Assembly: GCA_010015745.1 (NCBI GenBank)
Contig: ML978186.1
Location: 1-64,000 of the forward strand
DNA from: Setomelanomma holmii
Taxonomy: Eukaryota > Ascomycota > Dothideomycetes > Pleosporales > Phaeosphaeriaceae
Length of the DNA stretch: 64,000 bases
Direction of reading: 5' to 3'
The translations under genes and the position numbers were made by a program. Below are positions 45,301 to 55,933 of this stretch, one piece after another; the stretch's first letter is position 1, and every line of letters begins with the position of its first letter. The notes beneath the pieces were generated by a model. The model saw nothing but the letters and a program-made list of their open reading frames with translations. It was not told the DNA's origin and did no database searches.

Positions 45301-45716
45301 GTTCCGTCGCTGTTATAGGCAAGTCAACCCCGTTCGCCTACGCTACACCACATTCTGGGCCCTTCATCGGTGGTCCCGGTTTTGGGGGCTACAACAATGG
45401 CGGCGACACTGAGCCTGATGACGACAACGATGCTGATGAGGACGATAACGATGGCGAACAGAGCTGGCGAGGAGTTACTGATGGGGATGAGGATGCATCG
45501 TCCCCTGCATCATCTGACGACGATGTGGAAGGCGGTGCTCAGTATGGAGCCAGCTTCTCCGGAGATGATAGTGGTTTCGGCACTGAAAGCGAGGATGACG
45601 ATGGCGAGCAGTCAGAGTTTGACGTCGATCGCAATCCGCGCCATAACACCACTACCGACGACGACGAGGAAGATGGAGATGTCTTCGATACGTTGCTCGA
45701 TGTCCTCGAGCATTAA
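42315..45716 (+). CDS. unknown protein, 1133 residues, N-terminal Cys/His cluster and acidic tail
   Basis: One uninterrupted frame. I do not recognise a named family. Residues 35-82 hold a dense Cys/His cluster (C35, C45, C47, C54, C73, C75, H77, H78, C80, H82; core CVCGHHACFH) that looks able to bind zinc. Residues 90-420 are low-complexity. About 425-490 is helical with coiled-coil character (NRLDMLENGS, DRLVDLEHRMEEH). A folded-looking part follows: VEVVLIPWGRDLRGIWFSPDEP near 548, YKRLQSRGFIRNITLRG near 660 and a strand-rich stretch near 717-795 (FIPLRKVHKESKLRFL, WTWQELRQLPRF). The end is basic then strongly acidic (from about 1030), a nuclear-protein look. Function unknown; a nuclear role is a guess. 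An upstream non-coding exon cannot be excluded. Confidence 0.8.
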   Translation: MAGIADAHTPHAQHHTPIHSAHKTPTRRSLPNGPCNYRDVATGLCGCDQFWDKCSAELHDESTEQSSSRSTWCVCGHHACFHLRESRALEQLKPITAPTLQITQPKCDGQCQSLPGAQCDIHNTKRHVEEHGSFGSGQALHNGRFKASTSGAQQHSLPHAASQAHGHNRSELSRHTPSQTTTSGLPSIPSMCMISREQHPATDTEARYDMNQSCQTITGLGLSMMHLQSAGALDWQQSLTPTIPYNAGVGHAPQQSFSESDLPSTRANSIATEPNQIRSPSRGVLDHVLDFNRNLQVDVPGDTIPNTYNPEDYIQSATEVATPSIANTPDLGVADQAVHEGKALIDTLARLTSNMQQPNSSPGRPASGTSAPASQRWLTNSPAAPQEQLQHILRAASPQALHKLISYLAPLHNLLNSIPNVANTMRDLGNRLDMLENGSFNYVQPEDFNQTLSMYDDRLVDLEHRMEEHDKHHHAIDADHSSTCSNWRRHDAINASFGSNHSLQSTTSSALILAAMDRKDTEMEIGSIKDRLDVLEAAALPTTVQPWEVEVVLIPWGRDLRGIWFSPDEPMHDISRTTTQDSEEWTQARNSRQAREAESLPFKEQVMSREMNSSPHPVPHKPAFSDNESGWSSQAISDWASGSADDWLFPKACGSNNLVYKRLQSRGFIRNITLRGASARELQGTLSHAFSDLLEHLSYSNQNQDAVVATYPGLRASFIPLRKVHKESKLRFLAPAEMSSSALWTAQFLASGIMMRVSGGKKRLYVTQREAYVQHSDDLGSTWTWQELRQLPRFQPDPDSQMEGNDEHCQPQVPEADAKEACWQYIEAYDAPPASVHSSFGSHQSLQLSMRPADRQWRRSITPSSILKNKALQPLSPLSEFHPRPGQFHQRTASASVVEQLQAGSSKRRFDSSPVKQSSTPQPTSRTPSVSIARLKRRRTANPTTLEQDEDASSEAQVAIWNPTPRRSREPPSPFFSSQLALPRSISDVTSRPSQRSVAVIGKSTPFAYATPHSGPFIGGPGFGGYNNGGDTEPDDDNDADEDDNDGEQSWRGVTDGDEDASSPASSDDDVEGGAQYGASFSGDDSGFGTESEDDDGEQSEFDVDRNPRHNTTTDDDEEDGDVFDTLLDVLEH

Positions 45717-45760
45717 GACTACGAGCGCCTTCAACCATACGGCGATCGCAACGATTCTTT

Positions 45761-45805
45761 TTAGGTTAGGCGTACAGGTTAGGACAGGTTAGGACAGGTT
45801 AGGAC
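45761..45805 (+). repeat. short TTAGG-containing tandem repeat
   Basis: Three exact copies of the 10-bp unit AGGTTAGGAC (45776-45805), preceded by degenerate copies (TTAGGTTAGGCGTAC). It lies 45-90 bp after the stop codon of the unknown gene, in its presumed 3' untranslated region. Confidence 0.85.
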
Positions 45806-46067
45806 GCGATCAGGTATACCACTTCACGGGCAGGATACATAGGGCGGAGTGGTCATTTGCAGCTTGCATTTCTTGTACGATTATCTGTCTTGTATATCCG
45901 GCCGCGCATTTTCAATGCGCAGCGAATATCTTTCTTCAGGCTTTTTTCTCACGAGCTTGTATCAACAAAATTGGCATCGAAGCATAGCGGTCTTGTATAT
46001 TCTAGCGGTGTCCAAACAACTCTCCCCTTATGAGCGGTTGAGCTGAATAGAATTCTACCATGTAGCT
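45806..46067. other. convergent 3' intergenic region
   Basis: Between the unknown gene and the GH43-like pseudogene; nothing recognisable beyond the repeat just to the left. Confidence 0.5.
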
Positions 46068-47259
46068 TTATCTGTTTCTTGCCTTGGAGGGCTTGTGATA
46101 GGCCATGCACTTTAGAAACCCAAGACCCTTCTCAAACCCCCTCCACTTCTCACCCACGGGCTGAATCAGCGTATAACTCGTCGTCGTCGTGCCCAGCGCC
46201 TGCACGCCCGTGACAAGATATAACGGCGTCACATCCCCATCCAGACTGAAATACAATTTCGGACGCTCCCTACGGTTAAACGTCTCCGTGCTCCCATCTG
46301 TAAACGTCACCGTCGAATTAAAAGCTTCTTGGAGCTTGAATGTCCAGTGTCCGGAGAGGGTGCGAGAAACATGTGCGCGCCCACACGCCGATACTTAGTC
46401 CCGTTTCTTTCGACAATGTCAATCATCCAATGCGCCAGCGCGTGCCAGTGGCCGCGCTTGTCGCGCCATACGAACGGGTCTCCGGCCCATATGGGTGCGT
46501 AGTCTGACGTATTGCACGGCGGTGTGTTGATGAGTGTATATGCTCCATCCCACGTCTCCGCGGTGAAGATGCGCAGGTCTTCGGCAACTAAGGCGATAGT
46601 GGAGGTATGGTTTGAGGGGGACCAGAGCGGCCAAGGAGCGGGATTAGTGCCGTTGATGGTATTGTGGAAGGGCGTCCAGGGGCCGCGGATTGAGGGGGCG
46701 CTGGAGACGGAGATGTTGTTGGGCCAGGAGTCTTTGCTCACGCTCTTACATGAGGTTGGGTCCGGGACGGATACGCCAATGGTCCAGAGGAGATGCTTTT
46801 GATCCGCGGGACTCCAGTGAACGTAGGTGTTGTGTCTGAAGCTGCCGGTGACGTTTTGAACCCAGTGATAGGGTCCTTGAGGCCCAGTGGTGGATTCTGA
46901 GCGTGCGACGAAGGAGGTTGGACGCCAGCCGGGTAGACCGCAGCCATGTGCGAATTGGTCGACGAGGAGGTGGAGAGTTTGGGATCGTCTTGGTCTTGCA
47001 CGATTTGCCCGCCCCAGGAGGAGTTGCCGCGGGTGTTGTAGTAGCTTGGGTTTTTGTAGATGGTGTAGTTGTAACCTGTACCGCGGGTCGCGGAAGAGAG
47101 GTCGAGACGTCCACATTCGGGGCCGATCCAGCCTGGGTCGCAATGGCAGATGGTGGATATGCAAAGGCCGTTTAGAGAGCAGTCATCGGCCGTTATGCAT
47201 GCTTGGGCCAATGTGTGTGACACGAAGAGGACCAGTGACAGTATGGCGAGATGATGCAT
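46068..47259 (-). pseudogene. secreted EGF-like / GH43-like beta-propeller protein, frameshifted
   Basis: On the minus strand the gene starts at 47259 with a signal peptide (MHHLAILSLVLFVSHTLAQA). An EGF-like Cys motif follows (CSLNGLC, CHCDPGWIGPECGRLD) and then a domain resembling the five-bladed GH43-type propellers (WGGQIVQDQDDPKL, then LLVDQFAHGCGLPGW, YVHWSPADQKHLLW, WAGDPFVWRDKRGHWHAL). Two frame changes break it: near 46973-46977 one base seems missing between DPKL and HLLVDQ, and near 46375-46384 a GC-rich spot shifts the frame again before HVSRTLSGHWTFKLQEAF, which runs to the stop at 46068. Neither spot can be an intron. Many ascomycetes have an intact version; the enzyme activity of the family is not established. 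Sequencing error cannot be fully excluded. Confidence 0.8.
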
Positions 47260-50202
47260 TGTGGCGGTCGTGCATGGCCAACGATGCTCTATTTGCAGTC
47301 AGGGCCATATCTATACCCGTCCACATGGGGCTCGTGTGATGATCTTCTCGAAAAGCCCGCTGTGTTTTATACTGAAAGTTGATGATGTTCGGGAAAGATG
47401 ATTCCTAATACCTGGGCCAAACATTGACGTACCCCGCAAAGATCTCCGTCCCTCCTTCCCCATGACACATGCTTGAAGCTACAATCTCGCACCGCGGATC
47501 CACAAGATGTATTAAGGCTGATTTCTTGACCATATCAACCTCATTTCACAGCTTTTACCTCGCCAACTATTCGAGCAGTCTACGTCGACATGGACGCATG
47601 ACTCTGCCAGATTTGAATGGAGGAGAAACATGTGAGCAGACTCCTGTTCATTGGTACAAGAGAAGAGATTATATATATTCAATACTGACGTCATCATGCA
47701 ACATGTACATGAAGCGTGAATGCGGACAAGACTGTTTGGCAGATCAGTCGAACGAGCCAACATGGTATGAAGCACCCAGCTTAAGCGAATAGTTGACGTC
47801 GACGCACAAAATTGCAACTCCACTTGGGGCCTCAAAGCAACGACCAGCCGAGTATCGAAGTCCAAGATCTCAGTTTCGATCGACGAGTAGTCGAGCATCC
47901 GAAGACCATCGCAGAATGCGTTTTCGTTCTTGGACAGCGCAAGAGAAACATGAGGTAGAAGTCGAACTCAATGCTTTCACAAACATATTTCTGGACCGTG
48001 ATGATTTCGAACTTGAAGCCACCGAGTGTGTTGAAGAAAAGAGGAGGATGAAGAAGAGGCGGAAGCTATATATTCCTCCAGGCGAGCAAACGGAGTCAGA
48101 TCTAGGCCGCGTTTGCGATTCGTCACATGTATCGCGCCACTGTTGAACAAACAAGGCTGTCGCCGACATCTACGGGGTGGCTTGTGTTTTCGGAACCCAA
48201 GTGACGGTGCCAAAGCAGGGAGATCATGTCACACTTCTTGATTATGCGAAAAGTAAGCGTGAGGTGCTATCTAATACAGTGGGTTATTCATGTATTGTGA
48301 ATGACTGCACGCACTCCCATAAGCTGGGCGCGCGACAAGTGCCGTAGTGGAAAGACATGGATCAAAAGACCACAGTTTCTGACAAATCTAGTCAGAGCCC
48401 AGATATATGGCGCTGGACGAGAATATCATCAAATGTCTTTGTCCACATTACGTGACAGAAACATGCAAATCGTTCTGCTCCTTTTTGACTCTGAGTCTTC
48501 GTAGGATTGGGTCGTGGAGAAAGCTGTTGCTGGGGTGATAAGCTAGGATATATACTTGACCTCCGGCGTGGAAATGGAGCCATGTCTGAACCTAACGCCA
48601 ACCTCGAATTGAATGCCAAATTGCTTTGGTACTCTAGGATTATACATGTCATGCAGTTTCTTGATATTTTTGGTACTTTTCAAACATTGCCACTGGGTGA
48701 GTTCAAGGGTCATTCAAAAGGTTATGAATACACTCAGCCATTGATTTACCAATGTTGAAGACTATTGTGGGAATCGGCACAGCATAGCTGGGGATTGGCT
48801 TCAGCTGCGGACAGCCAATTGGGCCTAGCGCTGTTTCAGAGAGGTATCACAATCTCGACGCAAGCGACGATAGACAAGAAGGACAACCCACAATGAACAA
48901 TCGTTAGAGTACCCTTTTTTGTTTCCTTTCAGCACTAGTGCTATAGAGCCTATCCAACAACTATAGCTGTAGTAATGTGATCGAGTCAAGATGGACATGG
49001 ACACTGCTTGAAGAGAGCGTGTCTTGTATTGAATCACATGCGATATTGTCAAATAGCAGGGGAGCATGGTCGAAATATGCTCGGAGTCACAGCGCATAGG
49101 GATGGGCTCCATGCTTTTCTTGACAATCATGTCCGACTCATGTCCCGGTTGTGGTAAGGAACCACAATCAAGCTGTGATTGGGATGGTGCTTCTCTACCT
49201 CAAGCGAGGACATCATATGTCACGTAAAGGAGCATAGAGCCAGTCACATTTGACCAGGGCCCTCGAGCTAACAAGCCTACATATATTCATAGATTTTCGT
49301 TTGGTCCGTTCGCTAAACCAGATACCTTGGCCTATCATTGATATGGCCATGATCGGAAAGCAACAAGTACACGAGCACCTAGCAAGAGAGCATGAGGTGC
49401 TCAGCGTCCACTTTTGGAGTCGTCCGTTGCACTAAGCCCAGATTCCGACATGGTTTCATGCCTCAAGACCTGTCCTACTTCAAGCTTGGTCATCGGGCAA
49501 GTGCTCTGAACGGACACCATGGAGTTCCAAGACCAGCTTTTGGAGTGTTCTCATTCAGAGCTTGCTGCACTATTTCAACGTCACGAAACTCCAGAGGATT
49601 GCGGACAATGGAGAGGAGGAACTTGGGCCTCTTTATCCAGCAACAGAGACTTGCTGCGGCCCATCTCTATCACATGCAGCGTGACCTCTTCTCTTTCGAA
49701 AGCAATCAATCGTACTTAGTCCAAATACAATCTGCGCATGCTTGTACACTTACCAAACACATAGCCTGATTGCATCCATCGTTTTGTAGCAGAATTTGGT
49801 ACTCAGCACCGGAAACATGTGGTCTGTTTTGTGCCATTCCGAATTCTCGACGCCATGTCGTAGCTTCAAATTAGGTTTTGGAAGAGTCACATATAGAGCT
49901 GATTTCGAATTCTCGGTATTTGACGGAACGTGGCCAGACCAGAGGAAGGAGGAAATATCGTGAAGAGAGTGTTTGGCTTTATAGGCAGACGCAGTTCAAT
50001 TGATCTGTGTAAGATGAAGCGAGGCAGCATGTGTGCTTTGAACACAAGTGCAAACAAACATGTCAATCGACAAGCTCTTCACTTACAAAGTGTGTCGTGA
50101 AGTGACATTCGCACAGGCGTTACATCCGACGAATTTACCTCTGCCTTTTCGCCTTGTCTCGGTGATCATCGTTGACCTACTCTCTTTATCTCTTGACATC
50201 GC
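47260..50202. other. 2.9-kb gene-poor stretch
   Basis: No supported gene. Small frames occur, the best being 47793-48146 (+, 117 codons, basic and Glu/Lys-rich near its end), but none is recognisable. Base composition is more A/T-rich than the flanking genes. A candidate solo LTR lies at 48832-48959. The rest may be decayed repeat DNA. Confidence 0.5.
48832..48959 (-). mobile_element. candidate solo LTR of a retrotransposon
   Basis: Read on the minus strand, the 128-bp segment starts with TGTTGGATAGG and ends with TGAAACA, i.e. TG..CA ends of the type seen in Ty1/copia LTRs. No target-site duplication and no internal retrotransposon genes are visible, so this is only a suggestion. Confidence 0.25.
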
Positions 50203-51166
50203 TTATGCCTTGCCCTCATAGTCGCGGTTCCACACTGCCTTGAAGCTCTCTCTGTCCACCGCAAACTCCTCCAGGAAGTCCCTCTCGAGATCATGTGTCC
50301 TCTTGCCCAACAGTACCAGACTATGCAGCGGCTTCCCCAAATCAGCCTCACAGAGCTGTGCCAGTGTACCTGCGACGATCTTCTGATCCTCAGCGCCCAC
50401 CCTTGCAACGCCTACTGCCAGACTGTCCTTTGTGTATACTCCCTCCTGCTTAACATCCTCTTCAATCTCCAACATCTGCTGCGCGCACTGTGCGACCGTC
50501 ATATACCGCGGCGGCTCGTATATTTTACGTCCACGCGCCATGTTCTCCAGACTCTGCTCCTTGACCTTGATATCTAGAAGGACGAGGGTGTGCAGGCCAA
50601 TCGATACGTTCTCCTTTATGCGGTCGTAGAAGGACGCGGGCTTCCAGTTATCCAGGAAGAACACCATGGATACTGTCTGACCAAAGTTGTAGAGCTGCAG
50701 TCCGGTCGTGCCGATGGAGGTTAGGATACTGGCATTGGGGATCGATCGCGTGGGAATGGATAATTCGCGGGCGCGGAGAACGAGGTCGGTATGTGTTGTC
50801 GCGCTGTACCACTGTTAGATGGCCCATATGGCTCAAGAAGAGGGTGACATACCCAAAAGGATCCCCGACCACGAGAAATGCGACATCAACGTTGTCGGCA
50901 TCTTTGAGTATGTCGTCGCTCGATGATTCGACCGTCTCGCGGTCGGCTATGATGACTTCTCGGCCATAGAAAGCTTCCTACTGTCGTGATAATTAGCGAA
51001 CATCCCTTCATCTCATTGTTGGTCCACTCACAAGCACATCCTTCTCTACTAACAATACTGCCGTGTACGCCTCAAGATACACGCGCTCAGCCTTCTTGAC
51101 AATCTCCAGCCCTTTCACCGTGATGTCCTTCTCGTCGGCCAAGCCGAGACCCACTAGGTATAGCAT
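50203..51166 (-). CDS. DPH5: diphthine methyl ester synthase
   Basis: Exons 51166-51032, 50977-50853 and 50803-50203 join in frame to 286 residues, the usual size. The start MLYLVGLGLADEKDITVKG is diagnostic for Dph5. Further family segments are LVVGDPFGATTHTDL, which is rebuilt across the second intron, NASILTSIGTTGLQLYNFG and KPASFYDRIKENVSIGLHTL. The enzyme is an AdoMet-dependent methyltransferase that methylates the modified histidine of elongation factor 2 on the way to diphthamide. The ATG at 51166 is preferred to in-frame upstream ATGs because it places the glycine-rich loop at the N-terminus as in relatives. It is divergent from SPT3. Confidence 0.95.
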
Positions 51167-51429
51167 CGTGCGACGTTTTGTGAGCGATGTGAATGCCGTT
51201 GATGGGGAAGCGCTGCACAAATTCACATAAATTTTGGCGGGGCGGCTCATAGGGCTGAGCCAAGCGCGTCGCAGCAAGCCTCAAACCGCGTGCCAGCCAC
51301 GGAGCAACCTTGACATTCATTGCCAATCTCAACCTCTTCCTTGTTTACTTTATTGCTGCCAACCCTGTACGAAGACTGTACGTTGTGCACTTGTCATCAC
51401 GTATAGAAATCGCCCAAGCAGTAGACATC
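51167..51429. promoter_or_regulatory. shared divergent promoter region DPH5 / SPT3
   Basis: 263 bp between the two start codons of divergent genes; both promoters must lie here. Confidence 0.5.
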
Positions 51430-53124
51430 ATGGCAGACAAGGACAAGCTGGCCAAGTATCGGACGGAGATCCAACAGGTTAGTAATTCTACATCTCAGTC
51501 AGACCTCTTGTCATTTCTTCATCAGATTTTCTCCTCCCTGAAAAGCAAAAGAGTTGGATCGCGATTGGACATCTTCCGCACTGCGCTCTCTGCGGCTTGA
51601 TGCTGGGATCCATTGCCAGTTCAGGCGACAGCCTGTATGGGAGCGCCTGCAAGATGCAAGCAGTCATTTGAAGACGACCGAGCAACTTCCTCGCTGCTCT
51701 GAGTCGCGAGATTCAATATACAGCAGTTATGCATGACCTGCTGCACGCTTCGAGAGTGCTGAATGCGCTCCCGTCTCGCTTGACGTTATAGGAATACTAT
51801 TCCACCAAACTAGAAGCCCATAAACAACTCCCAACCAAACCACAAGCCTTCGTGCTGGTAGATGAGGGAATCTGATATCCAGGTGGCCCCGTACTTTACT
51901 TCACCTCTCATCTCGTCTCTTGTTATTATTCTTCCAAACGTGGCAACCGAGCTCGTTGCTCAAAGCTTCCAACACATGGTCAATGTTCTTGTCCTACTTG
52001 TTACAAGCCTACATATGGCCATCATGAGCCTTTCTCCTACCCCTCATCAATCAGTCATGGAAGACGCACATTTCCGCTCTTCCTCTCCAGACCTATTCTT
52101 CCCAGCTTCCAACCGAGGCACCAAACCACTAACCCTCCCAATCTCACAGATGATGTTCGTCTCCGGCGAAACCGGCGAGCCCTCCCCAGAAACAACCACG
52201 CTCATCGAATCCATCGTCCAGGACCAAGTCCAACACATGCTCCGCGAATGCACCGCCCTCGCCACCCGGCGCGGCTCACGCTCCATCTCCACCGACGACC
52301 TCTTCATGCTGATTCGGCACGACCGCGCCAAAATCTCGCGCCTACGCCACTTCCTGCAATGGAAAGACGTGCGCCGCTCCGTCAAAGATTCCGACGACAA
52401 GGGCGGAGACGCAGGCGCCGACGTCGCTGCCGGAGACGCTGATTTAGCCGCTGGTGTCGTGGGCGCTGGCTCTGGGCCCGCGGGCCCCGAAGCAGGCAAG
52501 AAAGCAAAGCGCGCCAAAGTCGATCTCGTCTGGGATGTGCATAGTTACTTCACCGAGTTTCCGCCCATGATGGACGATGTCGAGGATGAGGAGGAAGAAG
52601 AGATGAATTTCGCGACGCTCCAACGCCTTAAGAATGCCGATGAGCGGACCAAGAATATGACGCGCGAGGAGTACGTGCATTGGTCAGACTGTCGACAAGC
52701 CTCGTTCACATATCGCAAGGGCAAGCGGTTCAAGGAGTGGGCTGGCTTCGGGCTTATTACGGATAGCAAGCCGTCTGACGATATCATTGATATTCTGGGC
52801 TTCTTGACGTTTGAGATTGTGCAGACGCTCACAGAGGAGGCGCTCAAAGTCAAGGATGCAGAGGATCTGTGGAAAAAGAGTAATGGCGGAGAGGTCAATC
52901 GGCTGAAGAGGAAGAGGGAAAGAGGTCTGTTCGATCCGCCAGAGGAGGCGAGGGAGCCTGTGCAGCCGTCGCATGTCCAGGAGGGATATAGACGATTGCA
53001 ACGAGGCAACAACAAGAGTCGTGCGATGTTGAATTTCACGAGGAATGTGCATCGTGCTGCGCTGAAGCTGGTAAGTCGTGTCACGGTACTGTTTTGAAAA
53101 CTAGCTAACATGATCTAGATATGA
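51430..53124 (+). CDS. SPT3: SAGA complex subunit Spt3 (histone-fold TBP regulator)
   Basis: Exon 1 (51430-51477) codes for MADKDKLAKYRTEIQQ, and the long exon 2 (52150-53070) continues MMFVSGETGEPSPETT, an exact match to how Spt3 proteins begin. A final mini-exon (53119-53124) would add Ile and a stop; without it the frame ends at 53097. Total 324 residues. The N-terminal histone fold (about 17-110) pairs with a second, C-terminal one, both typical of Spt3, with a low-complexity Ala/Gly/Asp insert near 125-160. Spt3 is the part of SAGA that contacts TBP. The first intron is 672 bp, far longer than others here, with a CTAAC branch site about 25 bases before the acceptor. The exon-1 join is strongly supported; the last join less so. 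Confidence 0.88.
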
Positions 53125-53744
53125 TAGCTGTCTTCCATCAGCATTACTGGAGTTTGTTTGTGCTGGCTTAGTGGCGTTCTGGGTTCACCGATACCCGTGG
53201 TCAAAATGGGACGCTATGGTAGAATTGGCGTAACAGTAGTACAAATGCTTGAGCATGAGCTCGCATGCACAATGAAAGTTTTTCTGCAGTCATATCGCAG
53301 TGATGTGTATGACTTGCTAGATATCATTCAATCAAGTACCGTCCATCATTGCCATAACCATTGGATGTCAGAGCGGAAAGCTCGGTGTAGGCTGGCTTAG
53401 GTTCCATTCCCCAGGGGCATAGACTAGGCTAGCAAAGGCGGGGTGATTGTCGACCACGCTCATGCTCACAAGGACAAAGTGTGAAGAAAGAGACCAACGC
53501 CAGGATCGACTACTCGTTTCTAGAATGCTAATGCTCATTATCCCTATCTCATGGACATTCATAGCATCGAGATGTGCAGAGAAGGCAGCCTTTTTCAGTC
53601 GAGATGCATGAGTGAGAAGAGTCGCTCGAAGATGACCCACACGTACATCTAACATGACCGATGATGCCCAGAGAGAAACGAGATTGACGCCCTCCTTTAA
53701 CCTTAAAAAGATCCACGCCAGCTGTTTATCATGTCGCCCTTCGT
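53125..53744. other. convergent 3' intergenic region
   Basis: About 620 bp between the ends of SPT3 and eL19. Only small frames without recognisable content. Confidence 0.5.
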
Positions 53745-54673
53745 TTACTCCTCGCCCAACTGCGCAACGCGCTTCTGCTGCACACGCTCCTGCCTCCTCT
53801 CCCTCGCGGCCTTGGTCTTCGCGCGCTTGGCGTCCATCTCCTCCTTGATAACCCGCTCACGAGCCTTCTCGGCCTTGGCCTTGTGGATCTGCAATGCATG
53901 TCAGTCGCCGTGCCTGGGGTGGGGGGTGACTAAGTCACGATGTCATGGTCAACGTACGTGTTCAACGAGAGCACGCTTGTGCTTGAAGGTGTTGCCCTTG
54001 GACAGGTGGTAAAGCTCGTGGTAGAGGTGCTTGTCGATCTTGCCGGCGGCGCGGTACTTGACGAGTAGACGGCGGAGGACGCGGAGACGGCGCATCCAAA
54101 GGATTTGGCTGTAGACGTTTGCGTCAGTGTGGTTCCACCGATATCATGTTCCATATCCAATGCTTCCAGTCTTTTCCATTCATTGTGCCGATGAAACTGT
54201 GATTGCATACCTTGGCATACGAGCATCCGCAGTACCCTTCCTCTTACCGAAGCCTCGGTGTCGGCCAATTCGTCGGGCGGCAGTCAGGGCTCGCGCACGG
54301 GCACGCGAGTGCATGGTGACAGGCTTGCGGATAATGAGGCCATCCTGGACGAGCTTGCGGATGGTCTGGCGGGAGTTGGCGTTGGCAATCTCGCTGGTCT
54401 CGTTGGGGTCAAGCCAGATCTTGCGCTTGCCGCAGCCGACAACGGATGCCGCGAGGCGCTTCTGCGTGCGGAGGTTGACCCTATTGAGCACGCATTGTCA
54501 GCATTGTGACCATGAGTGTGGTTGTGAATGCCGTAGTGAGGATGTGTGCAAAGAGGGGTTTGCCACGTCTCGAGTCGCTTATCGCACCCCAATCGCGCGT
54601 TGAAGAGATGCGTGCGGGTGTGGAATAGGCCCTCGAGGCAGCTTTATGGATGGTAGAGTCGGTGACCTTACAT
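53745..54673 (-). CDS. RPL19: 60S ribosomal protein eL19
   Basis: Coding parts 54673-54672, 54480-54211, 54108-53958 and 53888-53745 join in frame to 188 residues. The sequence is the standard eL19 (VNLRTQKRLAASVVGCGKRK, WLDPNETSEIANANSR, HSRARARALTAARRIGRHRG, MPSQILWMRRLRVLRRLL, then a long basic helix KAKAEKARERVIKEEMDAKR). The start codon itself is split: AT ends the first exon and G begins the second, after a 191-bp intron with donor GTAAGG. Introns soon after, or in, the start codon are common for this gene in fungi. Confidence 0.95.
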
Positions 54674-55933
54674 TTTCGATGATGTTGTCGGCCGTGGTCG
54701 TGGGTTGGTGTTGGAGGTCGCTGACGGGTCAAAATCAGTGTGAATCGTCTCGGTGCCCGGAAGTCGCTAAGCGATGGCGCTAAGAGGTCTTGGCTGCTCA
54801 CGTGCCAACACCGATGATGTGTATAGAACACCATCAATTCTTGTCAGGAGTCCGTTAAATTCGTCAAATTGTGAAGCACGTCTCATTACTACGATCAAAC
54901 CGGATTTACTTGCTTTTCATGCATTCAATAGCAAGTACACAGCGCCTCCGCTATGCTTTTCAGGACTTCGTTGGCAAACTGGGTCGAGCCTCACACAGAA
55001 TAAACTATGTGGATTTCGGTCTATGCTAAGTTGCTTTCGTTTCCCACGTCTAGCAATAGCAATCACCTTGAGGATAGTCACGCCTATGGTAAGAGCACTT
55101 TTACTCAACCTTACTACAGTATGATCTTCTCGTGAAGTAAGGGCACGAAAATTTGCGAGGCCTGTTTATAAATTTATTCATTAACAAGCAGTAGCGATCG
55201 GAGCTCAAGTTTTGACAGCTTCGCATCGCAAAGGCCCTCTCTTGTGAGAAGCTGCTGGCATCATGCCATAGTGTCACCCTTAAGTTGAGCCGTACTCACA
55301 GTGAGTCACATTCAATCATCAGTAGCTGGAAAACTCCGGATTTGCATATCTGATAGCTGGCGTCGGACTTTGAATCCTTGAACACTTCATCTAGATATTT
55401 GCTATCTCTGACTAGCATGCTACATATGCTAACCTCCTTGTGGGTGGTGAAGGCGCTTACACATTGTACCCGAGCCGGAAGAGTCTGCTTTTTGACCATG
55501 AGTACCTAGGGGGTTTCCTTATCCCTTCAGTAAGCATCGAAACGTATCGTGTTTTATATATATTAATCGTCCAAGCCTCTACGGAAGTCTGACTCGACTT
55601 TTAGAATGTGCGATCTCAGGCGGAAGCCCTCTCTCTCACGTAACAGAGAAAGCTCCGCATAGGTGTCATATCACCTTGTCTCTTTTGGGCTCGTGGTGTC
55701 TTCTGAGGTACTATAGATTGTTCACAGAATCAATTCTTCGCCTGTCGGTTGATCTCCTCCGCTGCGCTGCTTCAAATCATGGCCTTGTCCGCGACTTGTT
55801 CTGCTACCTGAGATGCTCTGTGCCGCTCGTACTCACACAAACACCTTCGGATGTCTCCATGGAATGCCCCAAGTTGTAACACTAACAGTCCATAACAGTA
55901 CGGAACTTTGGTCTGAGCCTTTCCAGCAGACCT
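54674..55933. other. intergenic, eL19 promoter and unassigned sequence
   Basis: About 1.26 kb. The left end is the eL19 leader and promoter. The rest (about 55100-55930) is A/T-richer and has no recognisable gene. Confidence 0.5.

Noticed and set aside
47793..48146. 117-codon frame on the plus strand, basic with a Glu/Lys-rich stretch
   Set aside because: The second half looks slightly protein-like, but there is no homology that I can recognise and no supporting context; left as undecided sequence.
49392..49769. 125-codon frame with a second frame (49519-49719) inside
   Set aside because: Two competing frames, neither recognisable.
51862..52149. Open frame running into SPT3 exon 2 with its own ATG
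   Set aside because: Hydrophobic, unlike Spt3 N-termini, whereas the exon at 51430-51477 gives the expected KYRTEIQQ-MMFVSGE join; treated as intron.
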